From Desmodus rotundus (lineage: Eukaryota; Chordata; Mammalia; Chiroptera; Phyllostomidae), in NCBI RefSeq assembly GCF_022682495.2, contig NC_071394.1, positions 30,848,470 through 30,912,469 of the forward strand: a DNA stretch of 64,000 nucleotides, in the 5' to 3' direction. Position 1 is the stretch's first letter; the number at the start of each line of letters is the position of its first letter. The position numbers and the translations under genes are program-made. Under the pieces are notes generated by a model. That model ran no database searches, was not told the DNA's origin, and saw nothing but the letters and a program-made list of their open reading frames with translations. Shown one piece after another: positions 30,062 through 41,709 of the stretch.

Positions 30062-32875
30062 TGAATAGACCGTGTTGAACTGAATTATTCAGCAAATTTT
30101 ATCATGCAAAATATCATGTACTAAACCTTGTGCCAGCAACCAGGGCCACAAAGATGAAAAGGAGGGGAAAACAACCCACACTAGATATTGCAATAGAATG
30201 AGGAACTCGTAAGCACGGAGAAACGCACCCAGTGTGGTGAAAGTGTGGGGAAGGGGCACCGAAGTGATGGGGGAGGGGCAGGGGTGGTGGCCATGACTGA
30301 TGCAGAGCCCGAGTGAGAGTGGACAGAGGGAAATTGGCCACAAGAAGGACAGGACATTTCAGGAAGGGAAGAGCAGAGGGTTTGGAGAGCCTGGCTTGGC
30401 TGGTGTTTTAGGGGACTATAATAACACTCTGGAGGAAATGGGTTTTCCAAGGGGTACCCATAGATTGAACCCCTTCCTGGGAAACTTCAGGCCTCTGCTT
30501 CCCAGAGCAAAGCCCATTTCAGTCAACAAACATTGGAAAACAGACCCGAATGCATCCATCTGCAAAACTGAAAGTGGAAGACATAAGCTAAGAGTGTTTA
30601 GTGTCTTCTCCCAAATCACCAAACAGCCCACCCCAACCCCAGAGAACAGAGAGGGAACTCTTTATTCTGTATCATTCCCTCCGGGGAGTCTGAAAGTCCC
30701 TCCGGTCTACAGTCCCCCCACCCCACCCCCGCAGCGTTCAGAATGGCTGCCTCAGGAAGTGCTAGAGGAAGCTGAAGGCTGGACAGGCAAATCGGCCACT
30801 AAGACAACTGCTTTGTAGCTGTGCAGTAGGGTGAGCTTCACTTCCAGAGGTTACAGGAGCCACCTAAGAATGGTGAGCAGGACAGTGACAGCACTGGGAA
30901 GGCCACTCTGGGAACTGTGGGGATGAGGAGGGTGAAGAAGAGGACATGACTTGTGAGGGGTCACCCCTGAGTTCTGGCCAGAAGAGCAAGGATGAAAAAA
31001 GGCAAAGGAAACAAGAGGAGTTGAGGAGGTGGCAGGCAGGGTCCGATGACTAATTGGGAGTGACAGACAGAAGGCAAGATGGGGTCAAGTTGTATTCCAG
31101 GACTCTGGCCGGGCAGCTGTCTGGGCAGCTGGCTGGGACGGTTCCCTCTGGAGACTGAGAGAACGATAGAGAAAGCGATGGGAGGGGAAGAAGAGATTGC
31201 TCTGGGACACGCTGAATTTGAGGTCTTGAATTTTGGAAGTCACAAGGCCCAGGAGGCATGGGTACCAGGAGAGAACACCAGTCTGGAAAGAGAGAAAGCA
31301 TGAGTCCAACCACTGGAAGAAGACACATTTCCTAGGCAACAGGAGCCTGCAGTGAAAAATAGTATGACAATGAATCACCCAGGATGCTCTTTCTGTACCT
31401 CCATCTCCTCCATCCTAGGGAACTCCAGCCCCTCTCACACACATCTCAGGGAATTCTGGGGACCCCTTGTGCTGGGGGACAGAGGAGTGTGGGGCGGGGA
31501 CGTTATACATGAACTTTCCTCCTGAACTAGACCTCTGCTGCCAGGGTTGCCCACTTCTTTCTTCTGCTTACTATGGGCCACCCCCCAGGACTCAGAGCCA
31601 TGCCTGGGCCCTGGTGCCACTCAGGAGACACGACTCAGACTCTGACCCACAGCAGCCAGTGCCGCCATCAAGGGCATTGATGCATACAGTGAAAGGAACA
31701 AATGTGCAACCAGCAGGACACTATTAGAAGTGACTTCTCTGGAAACCAACAGAACCTAACCGTGTTTTCGTCCTTCAGCAAGCCAGGCCTTGTCTAGGTC
31801 AGTCTAGGGCAACGGTGAGAGCCAAGGGTCTAACCAGGCTCCCATATTCCAGCAGAGTCTAGTCAGCTTCCTGCTGAATTTGTCAAGTTTGGAGAGACTT
31901 TGGAGCCATTGATCCTTTCCTGCAGCTGCCCCCTGATGGTAGAAGCAGGAGGAAGCCAGCCCAGAGTTAGGGGCATGGGGAGAGGGGGTGAATGGTACAG
32001 GCAGAGAGCCTACCCCTTCTTCAGCCTCAGCCTCCCCAGCGTGCCATGGAAGGAGAGCGGCCCACCACCAAGAGGCCCTGAGCATGGGGCATCACATTCT
32101 CAGGCCCAGGTTTCCCAGTTTCTTTTAACTGTGTGTTTCTAATCTAATTTCCATGTTAACTTCAGAGGCTCTGCTGTACCTCTCTATTTTAAGGGCAGAC
32201 CCTTAAACAGAGTTGAAAATGTAGATGGTGCGTCTATAAGAAGACCATTTCATAGGAAGCCACCTGGCAAGACTCCAAGGGAAACCAGCACAAAACTAGA
32301 CTGAGGGACAGGAACTGGGGACTGTAATTCTAAGCAGCTACAGGGACCAGAGGCTGAAGAGAGCCTTGTCCTGCCCTGAAGTGAAGTACAGCGGTCACGC
32401 TTGAGAAAGGAGCAGCATTCCTGATGACCTGGGCAGAACCTTAACTCGGTCCACAGTGCAGACCCAAGACAAAGTCCAAAAGCTGGTTACAGGAACTTAA
32501 CATAGGGCTGGGTCGATTAACAACCAGAATTCTTGCTGTCGACACACATTCTTGAGCTTCCTTCAGCTCCCCGCCACCCCCACCCACCCAGGGCGATACT
32601 TGGGCAGAGGGCTCCAGTGAGGTGGGGCTGGATTCAGGGGTGAGAACATGGTTTCCAACTGTGGGGAGGGGAGGCTAGCAGAGGCCAAGCATCAGACAGG
32701 GCCTGACGAATTGTGCAGAACCATGCCGACCATAGCCTCTGCCCAAGCCTCAACATTCCTCTTCTCTCCATTAACCCCAAATAGAGGAGTTCACCTCGCT
32801 GCCAGTGACGGCCAGTCAAGTCACGAGCATGGTGCCTGCAAAGAAATGCCTCTTTCTGGTACACCTTGGACTCTG
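30062..32875. other. Intergenic, unassigned sequence with degraded repeats
   Basis: Purine-rich in parts (30230-30400, 30860-31330) with phrases reminiscent of old LTR or L2 remnants (for example CTTGAATTTTGGAAGTCACA), but I could not assign a family. The ORFs here, including 172 codons at 30300-30818 (+), are compositional. A weak CTCF-like core, GCCCCCTGATGGT, is at 31928-31940. Confidence 0.4.
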
Positions 32876-32877
32876 GA

Positions 32878-33040
32878 GGGTAGTCTTGTTAGAATCACTT
32901 AGTGCGCTGTCAACAAAACAGAAACACGCCTGATGCTCAGGCCACACCCCAAATCAATAAAATCAATATATCCAGGGGCGGGAACCAGGCCAGTGGATTA
33001 CAAAGCTCTCCAGATGTTTCCAACGTGCAGCCAAGGTTAG
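32878..33040 (+). mobile_element. MER5A-like MITE (hAT-Charlie)
   Basis: TTGTTAGAATCACTTAGTG..., ACAAAACAGAAACACGCC, AGGCCACACCCC, then CTCTCCAGATGTTTCCAAC and GTGCAGCCAAGGTTAGAACC. This is the MER5 order on the + strand. Non-autonomous DNA transposon relic. Confidence 0.7.
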
Positions 33041-33245
33041 AACCTGACACTGAACTCCAGCTCAGCCTTTTCCCAGCTATGTGACTTTGAGCGATTTGCT
33101 CAAACTGTGCTTCAGGCTTCTCACTTGTGAAATGCAGATACTGCCAGCATTACCTTTTAGAGTTCTTACAGGCTGAATGTGCTTAGGCAGTGCCTGGTAT
33201 GTTACTCTTCCTGTGCTAAATGCTAGCTTATATTATTCATGGTAG
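33040..33245 (+). repeat. MIR SINE
   Basis: AACTCCAGCTCAGCC, CCAGCTATGTGACTTTGAGC, CTTCTCACTTGTGAAATGC, TTAGAGTTCTTACAGG and TTAGGCAGTGCCTGG follow MIR on the + strand. Confidence 0.75.
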
Positions 33246-33524
33246 CCAGGATTCCGTGTGAAACCAAAACCTGAGAAAAGGCCACTTTGGCTTTTTGGGG
33301 ATTTGTCAGATTTCACCCTTTTAATCGTAGTGTGGTTTGCGGGGGTGGGGCTGGGTCAGGTTCTGTGGTGTTGATGGATGATCACATTCTGGCTGGTATT
33401 TCTAAAGAGAATAGGGTAGGAGAGAAAACCAAGTCCCATACAGGCTGGTTATTGTCTTAAAATGAGAAAATACCTTTCCAGGAAATGAGCAGTTAATTCT
33501 TCCTTGCGGGGGTGGGGGTGGCAC

Positions 33525-33615
33525 GTATCAGTTTTATTGAGGTATGATTCACATGGCATACGGTTCACATTTAAAGTGTACAACCCAGTTGTGTTGACCA
33601 CATTTACAGAGTAGC
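33525..33615 (-). repeat. Ancient L1 3' fragment, antisense
   Basis: TTTTATTGAGGTATGATTC, GGTTCACATTTAAAGTGTAC and AACCCAGTTGTGTTG are a common antisense old-L1 3'UTR signature. Confidence 0.65.
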
Positions 33616-34089
33616 ATATTCTTTTTCCTAAGTTGTCTTTCAAGGGCTTGTTCAGTCCCGGCCGTATCTGGAGTTCTTGGTGCCATCTTGGAAGAAGGCC
33701 ATGGACCCAGCACTAATGCATTCCCCACTTCAACGTGCTTGTATGCATGGTCCCTCAAATGTGACTGTTTGAGCATGATGCCACTCAAGATGTTATTTTC
33801 AAGTCCCTGTTAGAGAAATCATGCCAGAAAACTTAGAACACCAGCAGCGTGGGGTTCAGCAAGCAAAGCTGCCCATTGGCAGCCAGCCCCAAATAGGAGA
33901 TCGAATGGGGAGAACAGTCCTTAGAAAGAGACAGGGAAAGAAGGGGAGGAGCAAGAATCTTAGCCTCCCCCTGGCTCTTGTCTCACTAAGTTGCGTAGGC
34001 AGGCCTTTCCTTGTCTCAGATTGTAGCACAGCTTCCAGCATTTTCTAGGCTTGAAGCACATGGGGAAGGGTTAGTAGTCCCCTGTTACT

Positions 34090-34290
34090 TTAGGAGGACT
34101 GGTCTGGAAACAGGTTCTTGCAGTGTGATGGGAAACATACTTCAGGGACTCTCACAATAGTGGCAATAGTGGCAAGATTTACTAGAAGGATGCATAGCGC
34201 AGAGATGGCCTTGAAAAGGCCATAGTACTTGACAAGGTGCTTCCCCAGTGGATCCGGCAGCAGAAGCTGGTCATTGTCAGTCTGTCCCTG
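34090..34290 (-). pseudogene. Coding-like decayed sequence, downstream part (unidentified)
   Basis: Read on the - strand, this gives an uninterrupted, natural-looking stretch (DNDQLLLPDPLGKHLVKYYG, then LFKAISALCILLVNLATIAT). Composition and hydrophobic patterning look like a protein, but I do not recognise the family. It lies directly beyond the LTR at 34.3-34.8 kb, and similar coding-like sequence is on the other side. It may be the continuation of one decayed gene or retrocopy. An alternative is chance. Confidence 0.35.
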
Positions 34291-34836
34291 TAGCAGTGGG
34301 AAATTGTAATGCCTGTAATGGTGGGAAATTGTAACCCGCCCCACCATTCTTTACACGTTGTTTCTGTAAGTGCTGACTGACTAATATGTAGCTTGTAGAT
34401 GAACAGCATGTTTGTACAAGAATCCTAGGAACTAACTTCAAAAGATACAGACCCCGACCTTCAGACATCCCAGCTCCGGGGGATTTGCTAACCTTCCACC
34501 GTGGAGCCAGGAGGACGTGAAGCTGAGGTGACGTGAAACCAGGATGATGAAACCAGGATGGCGCACCAGACCATCACTTGCCTCATGGGAAGGGACTGTG
34601 CTCATCTGCACGTAGAGAACTTTGCGAACCCCTCCCTTGATCTCTTTGTTCTGTTCCCCTCTCCCCCCTTGTAAAACCTCTGCTCCCACTGAGATGGGGA
34701 GATGGGCTTTGAGACATGAGTCCCCCACCTTCCAGGTAGCCAGCCTCTGAATAAAACCACTTTCCTTTACACCAGCACCTGCCTCTCGAGCATTGACTTT
34801 CCTAGTGGCCAGCAACCGAAATCGCTTTCAGTTACA
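34291..34836 (+). mobile_element. ERV1/gammaretrovirus-style solo LTR
   Basis: Starts near TGTAGCAGTGGGAAATTG (alternatives TGTAATGCC at 34307 or TGTAACCCGCC at 34331) and ends TTTCAGTTACA at 34836, giving TGTA/TACA ends. A CT-rich stretch and GTAAAACCTCTGC near 34670 are promoter-like. GAATAAAACCACTTTCC near 34750 carries the poly(A) signal, followed by a U5-like CTCTCGAGCATTGAC. A 14-bp motif GTGGGAAATTGTAA occurs twice at the 5' end (34296, 34321). No internal viral genes adjoin, so it is a solo LTR. No convincing target duplication was found. Confidence 0.7.
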
Positions 34837-35035
34837 CCTCCAGATACTCCATGCCTGATGCCTCATCGATGACCAGGTAGTTCAGTTCCATCTTGCTGCA
34901 GAAGAAGTCCAGCTTCCCAGGCCGAAGGCCTGCATTTGTCCCACCAAGCCCAGCAGGAGGGCATCTGAGGCTCCAATAATCTAGCTCAGTCTCTGCTCCC
35001 GGCTGCACTCTGGCCCATACAGCTCCAAAAAGAGA
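34837..35035 (-). pseudogene. Coding-like decayed sequence, upstream part (unidentified)
   Basis: The - strand reads (I)GASDALLLGLVGQMQAFGLG and, after a one-base frame change, KLDFFCSKMELNYLVIDEAS then GMEYLE. An upstream stop (after EQRLS) and the frame change show decay. It stops exactly where the LTR begins. The family is not recognised; a processed pseudogene is the leading idea. Confidence 0.4.
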
Positions 35036-35039
35036 TTGG

Positions 35040-36320
35040 GGCTTTTATTAAGCCTCCCTATATTTTGGGGGGTCTGGGAGAGGGCAGGCTTTCTTTCAAA
35101 CTATCCAATTGCTTTCCTGGTTTTTCCTCGGCTTGCATCCTTATTCTATCTGATCTTTTTCCCAGATTTGTCTCCTCCCCTTTATGGTCGACATTTGGCT
35201 TCTATTCTTCGTGCACTCAGTAAGTGGACTCCCCCTTTAACTGTTTCTCCCTCCCCACCTTAATCCAGGGGGAGCTGGCCGGTTGTTCCCAGGGGTGATT
35301 GGAAAGTTGCTTCTTCCCGCGCACTGGGATGTTAATCCATTTGGAGGAGCGATTCTGGCTATTCCCTGGAGTGCCTGTGAAGCTGTAGTTTCCCGACTTA
35401 ATCAGGTCAGCCAGTTTTCTCCCTTCTCTTTTGTTAATGCCTAACCAGCTGCCTACACTAACACAACCAGAATTCCCAGGAGGAAGCAGTCAGCGAAGCT
35501 CCACTATTTTAGGAGACAGAAGTAGGGACTGTTGGATTCCGGCCACTGGACCCACCAGTCAGGATTGAGTCTGTTAACCTAAAAAGAAAAAAACAAAGTA
35601 AGAGGCAACAAGCATTTGAGATCCAAAAGAACTCTGGAAGCAGGGAGAAACACAAACAGTATTCCCATTAGGGGGGTGAAAACAAGAGGTATTCATGAGA
35701 AAGGTGAACAGAAGAAGCAAGGCATTTCTGTGGGTGCATGTTAGCTAGCCTCGTGATGCTAACTGTAAAGAATCTCTTTAATTTCCAGTATCATCCTTAT
35801 AACAAACAATTGTTTGGATGCCATGCTGCTTGAGGCCCAGTCCAAAGGTCATTTCACCCAGTGTACGTATTCTGAAGTCTTGAGGAGTACAACACGCAAG
35901 GCAGTTCCTCTGGGACAGCACCTCTGACTCCATTTGAAGTGGCTCCGTTTCTATTATTGTTGCAAGTCCCACACTCTCCCCGTCTGTCCCTAGGCATGTG
36001 CCCTCATTCTTTTGTTTTTACTTAGCATTACAAATTGTTTTCTTCTGAGTGTTGTCTCAGCCCCTGACTTCTAGGATTTTAGCCAATTATTTTTTCCTAC
36101 CATCTCTTAGTTTTCAGAAGTATGTGTGTCAGAGTGTGTATTTGTATAAATGCATACACATGCTATGATTTGATGCTGTGTACTCTCCAAACATGATTCT
36201 CGGATCTCCACACCACCAACAATATTCCAGAGTCCTTGCTGGAAGCAGAGCCATCACAAAGAATTGTAGGCAGTAAAGGAGGAGGCTTCTGATTAGTCAG
36301 GTGGCACCAAAAATTCTGCC
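35040..36320. other. Intergenic, unassigned sequence
   Basis: T-rich at the left (35040-35260), otherwise unremarkable; short ORFs only. Possibly more internal ERV-derived sequence, but no motif supports it. Confidence 0.4.
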
Positions 36321-36329
36321 ACTGAAAAT

Positions 36330-36516
36330 CAACTTTGGCTTAAACCAGGCTTCCCTAACTTCTCAAAAGAAGCACCTGATTAAAAATATGAACTTCAGAA
36401 CCCATCCCCAGCCCCCAGCCCCAGCCACCCAGAGCAGAATCTCCAGGAGAGGTCCAGAAAGATGTAGTAGTTTCTTACAAGTGCCCCCAGATGATATGTT
36501 TCTCCTTATGGAAAGC

Positions 36517-36550
<34 letters not shown>

Positions 36551-36660
36551 AATGTGATGCCTCTTCACTACAGTGAACTTCACCCTAGTGGTGGGGTCGC
36601 TATACTGATGTTTTGAACACTCCCAGGTGACTGATATGTGGTCTTCTGAGAATCACTTCG
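36330..36660 (+). repeat. MER5-like remnants split by a (CT)n repeat
   Basis: GAAGCACCTGATTAAAAATATG and AGAGCAGAATCTCCAGGAG before, and CACTCCCAGGTGACTGATATG and CTTCTGAGAATCACTTCGG after, resemble MER5-type DNA transposon pieces. Between them, 36513-36550 is a (CT)n microsatellite. Confidence 0.5.
36513..36550 (+). repeat. (CT)n microsatellite
   Basis: About 18 CT units with one TTT interruption (TCTCTCTTTCTCTCTCT). Confidence 0.92.
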
Positions 36661-36819
36661 GACCTCCAGGTGTACTTGACCATTTTTTTCACCAGTTAGA
36701 TCATTAGCTCCTAAACAGCTAAGCTTCAACTTGGCTTTATAATAATGGTTTCAACCAACTGTTTCTCTCTTCTGGATGATAGAACTTAATTATATTAACC
36801 ATGATCAGTATAAAAAATA

Positions 36820-36990
36820 AAACACAAGAAACTCTACTCTGTTGAACTCTGTGCTCTACACTCATTTTGTCCTCCCAGAAACCCTTGGTTCTGTTCATAG
36901 CCCACTGTACAGGTGAGAAGACTGAGGTAGAGGTTAAATAGCTTGCCTACAGCCACCAAACTAATAAGTAGCAAAGCCATTCTCACTGAA
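36820..36990 (-). repeat. MIR SINE, antisense
   Basis: CTACACTCATTTTGTCCTCC, TGTACAGGTGAGAAGACTG, AGGTTAAATAGCTTGCC and AGTAGCAAAGCCATT follow the MIR antisense order. Confidence 0.7.
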
Positions 36991-37184
36991 CCCCTGGCTA
37001 GCCCCTGAGAGCTACCCCCCTGTGTTTAACCTGCCCACACTGGCCCACTGGTCAGGGTTGTTCTGAACCCAGAAGCCTACAATCCCATGACCAGCTTCCC
37101 AAGGAGAGAATGGGGCTCCGCCTAAAAGCACTCACACCTGCTTTGTGCCAATCCAGCAGTGGTGGGCTTTGTTAGAAGTACCTT

Positions 37185-37345
37185 TAGGTCAGTAATTCCC
37201 AGTTGAATGTGCATGAGGATCATCTGGGAAGCTTGTAAAAATACAGATGCTTAGGACCTGTCCTCAGAGATTCTCGGTGCCTGGGGTACAGCTGGGAATC
37301 TGCATTTGTACAAGTAGAGTCAGTGATTTTGATGCAAGTAATGGA
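37185..37345 (+). mobile_element. MER5A-like MITE
   Basis: TTCCCAGTTGAATGTGCATGA, ATCATCTGGGAAGCTTGTAA, ACAGATGCTTAGGACC, GAGATTCTCGGTGCCTGGGG, ATCTGCATTTGTACAAG: MER5 order on the + strand. Confidence 0.75.
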
Positions 37346-37361
37346 AGGGCTAAGCGAAAAA

Positions 37362-37432
37362 AGGAAAAGGGGGGAGAAGGAAGAAGGAAGGAAGGAAGGA
37401 AGGAAGGAAGGAAGGAAGGAAGAAAGGAATTG
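37362..37432 (+). repeat. Polypurine tract with (GGAA)n microsatellite
   Basis: 70 bp almost purely A and G; 37384-37422 is about nine GGAA units in tandem. Such arrays bind ETS factors in other mammals and can form triplex DNA. ORFs rich in KEGR on one strand and PSFL on the other are artefacts of it. Confidence 0.92.
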
Positions 37433-37439
37433 CCCTGAG

Positions 37440-38225
37440 TGAGGAACCAGCTCTTCACAGGAGGATAAGAGAACCACCCGCCCCCTCCCCCACTCACCCC
37501 CCCCAACACACACACACAGAGGGAGGGTAGGGGAGGCTGCATCCTTAGAGATTTTTTGTGCCTTTCTCCACACCTGGGTCATTTCTACTGCTCCTTACAG
37601 CCCCAGCTCCCATGTCGTACTTCCTCTCTGCTGTCTCTTTCCATGGTTCCAGAAAGTTAAGGAGGCTCCCTCAGAAATTCCATAGCCTTTAAATCCAGGC
37701 ACTGGGGCATTTTCTTTATCGTATTAGCTCAAGGCATGTTTTTCACTGCTTAATGCTTTGTGGGTGACTTACTTATTCACCATGCAGGGTGAAGCCACAA
37801 TTCACAGGCTGCTGCTGTCTGCTGAGCTGCAGCTGGGCGGCCAGGGAGCTCGAGGAGGCCCAGCTGCTGAGCAGAGTCCAGGTGGCCTGAACAGATGTTT
37901 AAAGGCTAACAAGAGGTGTTAATGCTACAAAGGTGATATGCCCACACCCTCACATCCACGCCCAGGCCGAGACTCCCACCCCCTTGAGTACAGTGACCCT
38001 GCCAGTGCCTCGCCCAGTGTTAGGTACGTGGCAGGCTCTAAATCAAGGGTGCCGATAGGCTTCTTGGAGCTTTTCACTTCCCGTCACAGGGCAGCAGCTG
38101 CCTGGAGGCCTGTGGGGACAGGATGACAAGCGTGTCAGGCTCTTTGGGAAAGAATGCTGAGTGATCCTTGATGTCTGCCCTGGGCACAGCAGGCATTTGC
38201 TGGCCACCTGTTTGCCAGTTAGCGT
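37440..38225. other. Intergenic, unassigned sequence
   Basis: Contains C-rich and CA-rich short tracts near 37480-37520 and nothing else recognised. Confidence 0.4.
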
Positions 38226-38229
38226 GCAT

Positions 38230-38815
38230 TAGTTTCCTGTGGCTGCCAAAACAAATTGCCACAACTTGGTGGCTTACAATGACAGAAATTCATTCTGGAG
38301 GCCAGAAGTCCAAAATTAGTATCACTGGGTCAAATTCAAGGATTGAGCTCCCTCCAAAGGCTGCTTTGCCTATTCCAGCCTCTGGTAGCCCCGGGCGTTC
38401 CTTAACTTGTGGCTGCAAAAGTCCAACCTCTGCCTCCGTCTCCCGTGGCCTTCCTCCAAGCCCGTCCCGTCTCCCTCTCCTTCCTCTCATTAGGACACCT
38501 GTGTATCTTCTTTACAGTCTCACCTGTCTCACACTTAACCCCCACCACATGCTTATTCTAGTTCCTTGAAATACTCTGTGTGAAGATAAAAATGCAGTTC
38601 AGTAAGAAACTGTGTTGACTCGAAAAGACAACTGAGTTCAGGAATTCAGTTTTTAGGGATTTAGGGCCCACCCTAAATCCAAGATACTCCCATTTTTAGT
38701 TTCTCAATTACAAAGACCCCTTTTCCAAATAAAGTCTCATGCATAGGTGCTAGGGGTTAGGACTTGGATATACTTTGAGGGTGGAGGGCACAATTCAACC
38801 CACTACACCAGACTT
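38230..38815 (-). mobile_element. MLT1 LTR (MaLR), antisense
   Basis: TTAGTTTCCTGTGGCTGCC, ACAACTTGGTGGCTTACAA, CATTCTGGAGGCCAGAAGTC, CTTGTGGCTGCAAAAGTCC, CTTTCCAAATAAAGTCTCATG and ATTCAACCCACTACACC are in MLT1 antisense order over nearly the full LTR. Ancient LTR retrotransposon; solo LTR. Confidence 0.85.
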
Positions 38816-39289
38816 GTCTTAAATAAACGTCATTGATTAAATACCCCCTAACCCTTTTGTTCCCTACCTCCCACCCCCTGCAGGGAAGGTATCAATAAAC
38901 AAGCCCCTCCTCACAGGCTTACTCAGAGGGCAAAATGAGTAGTAATTGTGAAGGCTTCAGGCCCACAGCTGGCATTCCGCAAGCATTTTTTTATTGCTGA
39001 AAATTGTCTGGCAACACAGCAGGTACAACACAATGTTCAGCAAGTGTGAGAACATTCCTATCTTTAACCAGCACTGGGGCATTGGTAACTCCTGAATCTC
39101 ACCTTCCTCGGGCACGTCCGACTGCCTGATCCATATCTCCAAGCACCCACCTGCTTGCTCCTCCTGCAATCTCCATCTGCCTGTAAACCACCACCCAGCC
39201 CAAATGTCTAACCAGCCTCTCTCCTTTTTCCCCCCAGTCAGCCTCCCGGGCTCCTGGTTTTTCCTCATTAAAATTCCTTGACTCTAACC

Positions 39290-39920
39290 ACCTCTTTGTG
39301 TTCACCTGTCTTCACACATTTAAAGCCACATCGTGTCTCACCTGAAATATGGCAACAACTTCCCTTCTTAGTCTCTTCGTTGCCCAGTTGATGTTGACAA
39401 GGCTGATATTTCTAAGACCGGGATCTAATCCCATGCCAGTATGGCTCAGAGACTTGGGCCAAAGACCAACCTCCGCGGTGTGGCTCCACAGCCCACACAA
39501 TCAGCCCAGCTACCTCTCCCAGCTGCCATATTCTCCTCCTCCCCTAAACCAGAGCCCTGCGGGGCTACTTTCGGTTCCCTCCTACCTGCACCCCTCCCTC
39601 CATCATTTCTCCATGTCTTTGCTAGGAATATGCTTTTACTTACTCCTCTCACTTATTAACGCTATTGAACCTTAAAACTCAGCTCCTTAAGAAGGCCCTC
39701 TTCAGCCTTCCCGCTCCAGGGTCCCACAGCACCATATCCTATGTATGTCTCTCAAAATGCTCACAAATTATATCATAAATGACTATTACTTATCTGTCCA
39801 CTCCACATGCCACATGCCCCTACACCCTGCCTCAGGCTGTGGGTTCCTTAATGTCTGGGACTTTGTATCTTTTCTCAATAGTTCTCGCACCTGGCACAGT
39901 ACCTCTCCACGGTCAGTGTC
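39290..39920 (+). repeat. L2 LINE 3' region
   Basis: CAGCTCCTTAAGAAGGCCCTC, TATGTATGTCTCTCAAAATG, GTGGGTTCCTTAATGTCTGG, CGCACCTGGCACAGTACC: the 3' order of L2. Short ORFs here are non-functional. Confidence 0.7.
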
Positions 39921-40585
39921 TTAGTCGATGATGTTGGCTATGATATTGGATGCCAAGGACAGAGCAGCATGATATAAAGAAATATATCTCATTGATTCTT
40001 TTTAAATATGATTCTTGTTTGTTTGTTCCCTTGTTAGCATGTGGCTGTGTTTTCCAAAAGTTTAACATAAAATCCAACACAGTGAAGGTCTTTTGCTAGG
40101 AAACTGGGCTAATGTAGTCCTTTACAGAACTTTCTGGCAATTGCCATAAATACAAGAATCACTGTTGAAGATATCACACTCTTGGGGAGCCAAGATTTTG
40201 ATCGGGTCTAGATCGTTATCGGTTCAAGATTAAATTTCCTGAGTAGGGCCAACAGTACACACATCCTGTGTGGTTGATTAAAGAAGATACAAGTTTGGGG
40301 GTAGCAGTAATATCTATGAGAAGACTGAGCAGTCTATTAAAGAGATGAGGCCACCCCACCTTCACCCAGAGGTGGGCATAACCTCCTCTACATAAAGCCG
40401 GCTCTCCAGTGATGCTGGAAATATTTACTTTCTCCAAATCCGTCCTACACCTTCCCACATCTCTGCTGTTTTCTCCTCTGGAACGCCTGCCCTCTCTAAC
40501 TGCCCCCTAACAACACTTTGCCCATATGCCAAGGTCAAGTCATTGGGATAGAGACAATGATCCCCTATTACCCATTTCTTCCACA
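39921..40585. other. Intergenic, unassigned sequence
   Basis: AT-rich sequence with no repeat or gene I can name. Confidence 0.4.
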
Positions 40586-40589
40586 TTAC

Positions 40590-40980
40590 ACTTTTGGCTG
40601 AACACTTGGCCACTTGCCTATAAACTACATTTCCCAGCTTCCTTTGTAACTAGATGTGGCCAAAGACCATTTCTGGCCAACAGGATATGGGAGCCACTTC
40701 TGGGTCTGCCCCTTAAAGCATCTGTTGTATGTTCCTCCATCCTCTTTCCGCCCTTCCCACAGCTGGAATGCCAGTGTGGCAATGAGCAGGCTTTTGCCAC
40801 GCAGATAAAGACAATGCCCACCAGGACAGTGGAGCAAAGAGACGGGATAGAGCAGAACTGGATCCCTGAATGACCCTGTGCCGCTGAGCTGTCCCACCAG
40901 CCTAGACTGCCACCTACATCTGCACTGTTACAGGAGAGAGAAATAAAGTGGTATCTTGAGTTACCTTATGTGAACTGCTC
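40590..40980 (+). mobile_element. Ancient LTR-like repeat (probably ERVL-type)
   Basis: ACTACATTTCCCAGCTTCCTT, TAACTAGATGTGGCCAAAG, CTGGCCAACAGGATATGGGA, GGATCCCTGAATGACC and GAGAGAAATAAAGTGGTATC match a widespread mammalian LTR-like repeat; the poly(A)-like AATAAAG is near 40941. Exact family not asserted. Confidence 0.55.
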
Positions 40981-41124
40981 TGTTTGGGGATCTCTGCACT
41001 CTAAGTTTTTAATTATCTACCTCCGTGGAAGCTTCCCTGAGAGCTCTGTCTGAAGTCCTGTCGTGACTTTAGCAGCGATGCATCCCTGGGCAGTTCCAGC
41101 AACCTCTGTGCGTGTCATATTGTC

Positions 41125-41245
41125 GCTAATGGACGACAAGATTCTTGAGGTGAAGGCCACACAGATTTCATCTGTCATGTCCCCCAGGGAGATAAGCAGT
41201 GTCCTTCCTGTACACGGAAGTCATGTTGGTTGAAGAATACACGGT
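41125..41245 (+). repeat. L2 3' end
   Basis: ACGACAAGATTCTTGAGGTG, GTCATGTCCCCCAGGGAG and ATGTTGGTTGAAGAATA follow the L2 3'-end order. Diverged. Confidence 0.5.
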
Positions 41246-41709
41246 GGTTCCCATTCAAAGTCTGTTTTCAGGAGGAAAACAAACTATGATAGCAGCATCA
41301 AAGTCCATATGCAACCAGGAACCAGAAAGAATGAGACTGACAAATAAGACGTCTGGTGTGCCAAACTGGAAATAGTAATTCTTCAAAAATAAATGATTGT
41401 GGTAGCAAAGCCTGAGGAGACCTCCCCTAAAAACACAGATGGTCACTGAAGCCCTGGAGAAGCCCACCCTGCCTCCCAGGGACTGCTTACCCCTAAGGAG
41501 ACCCAGGCAGAAATGACCACATGCTCTCAGGACCTGGACAATTGCTCCTGAAGACTGGATCACCTCCTGCCGAAAACTTGTCCATAGAGCCGGGTTGGTA
41601 AATACAGATTCTCAGAGGGAGAGAGGCACCAACATTGATTTCCCAGGCCGTGGAAGTACAGGAATAGCAGAGCATTTCCCAGGCCATTCGGAAAACACTG
41701 CCATAAGGA

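Noticed and set aside
30300..30818. 172-codon ORF (+)
   Set aside because: No domain, overlaps other ORFs on both strands, and lies in degraded repeat-like DNA.
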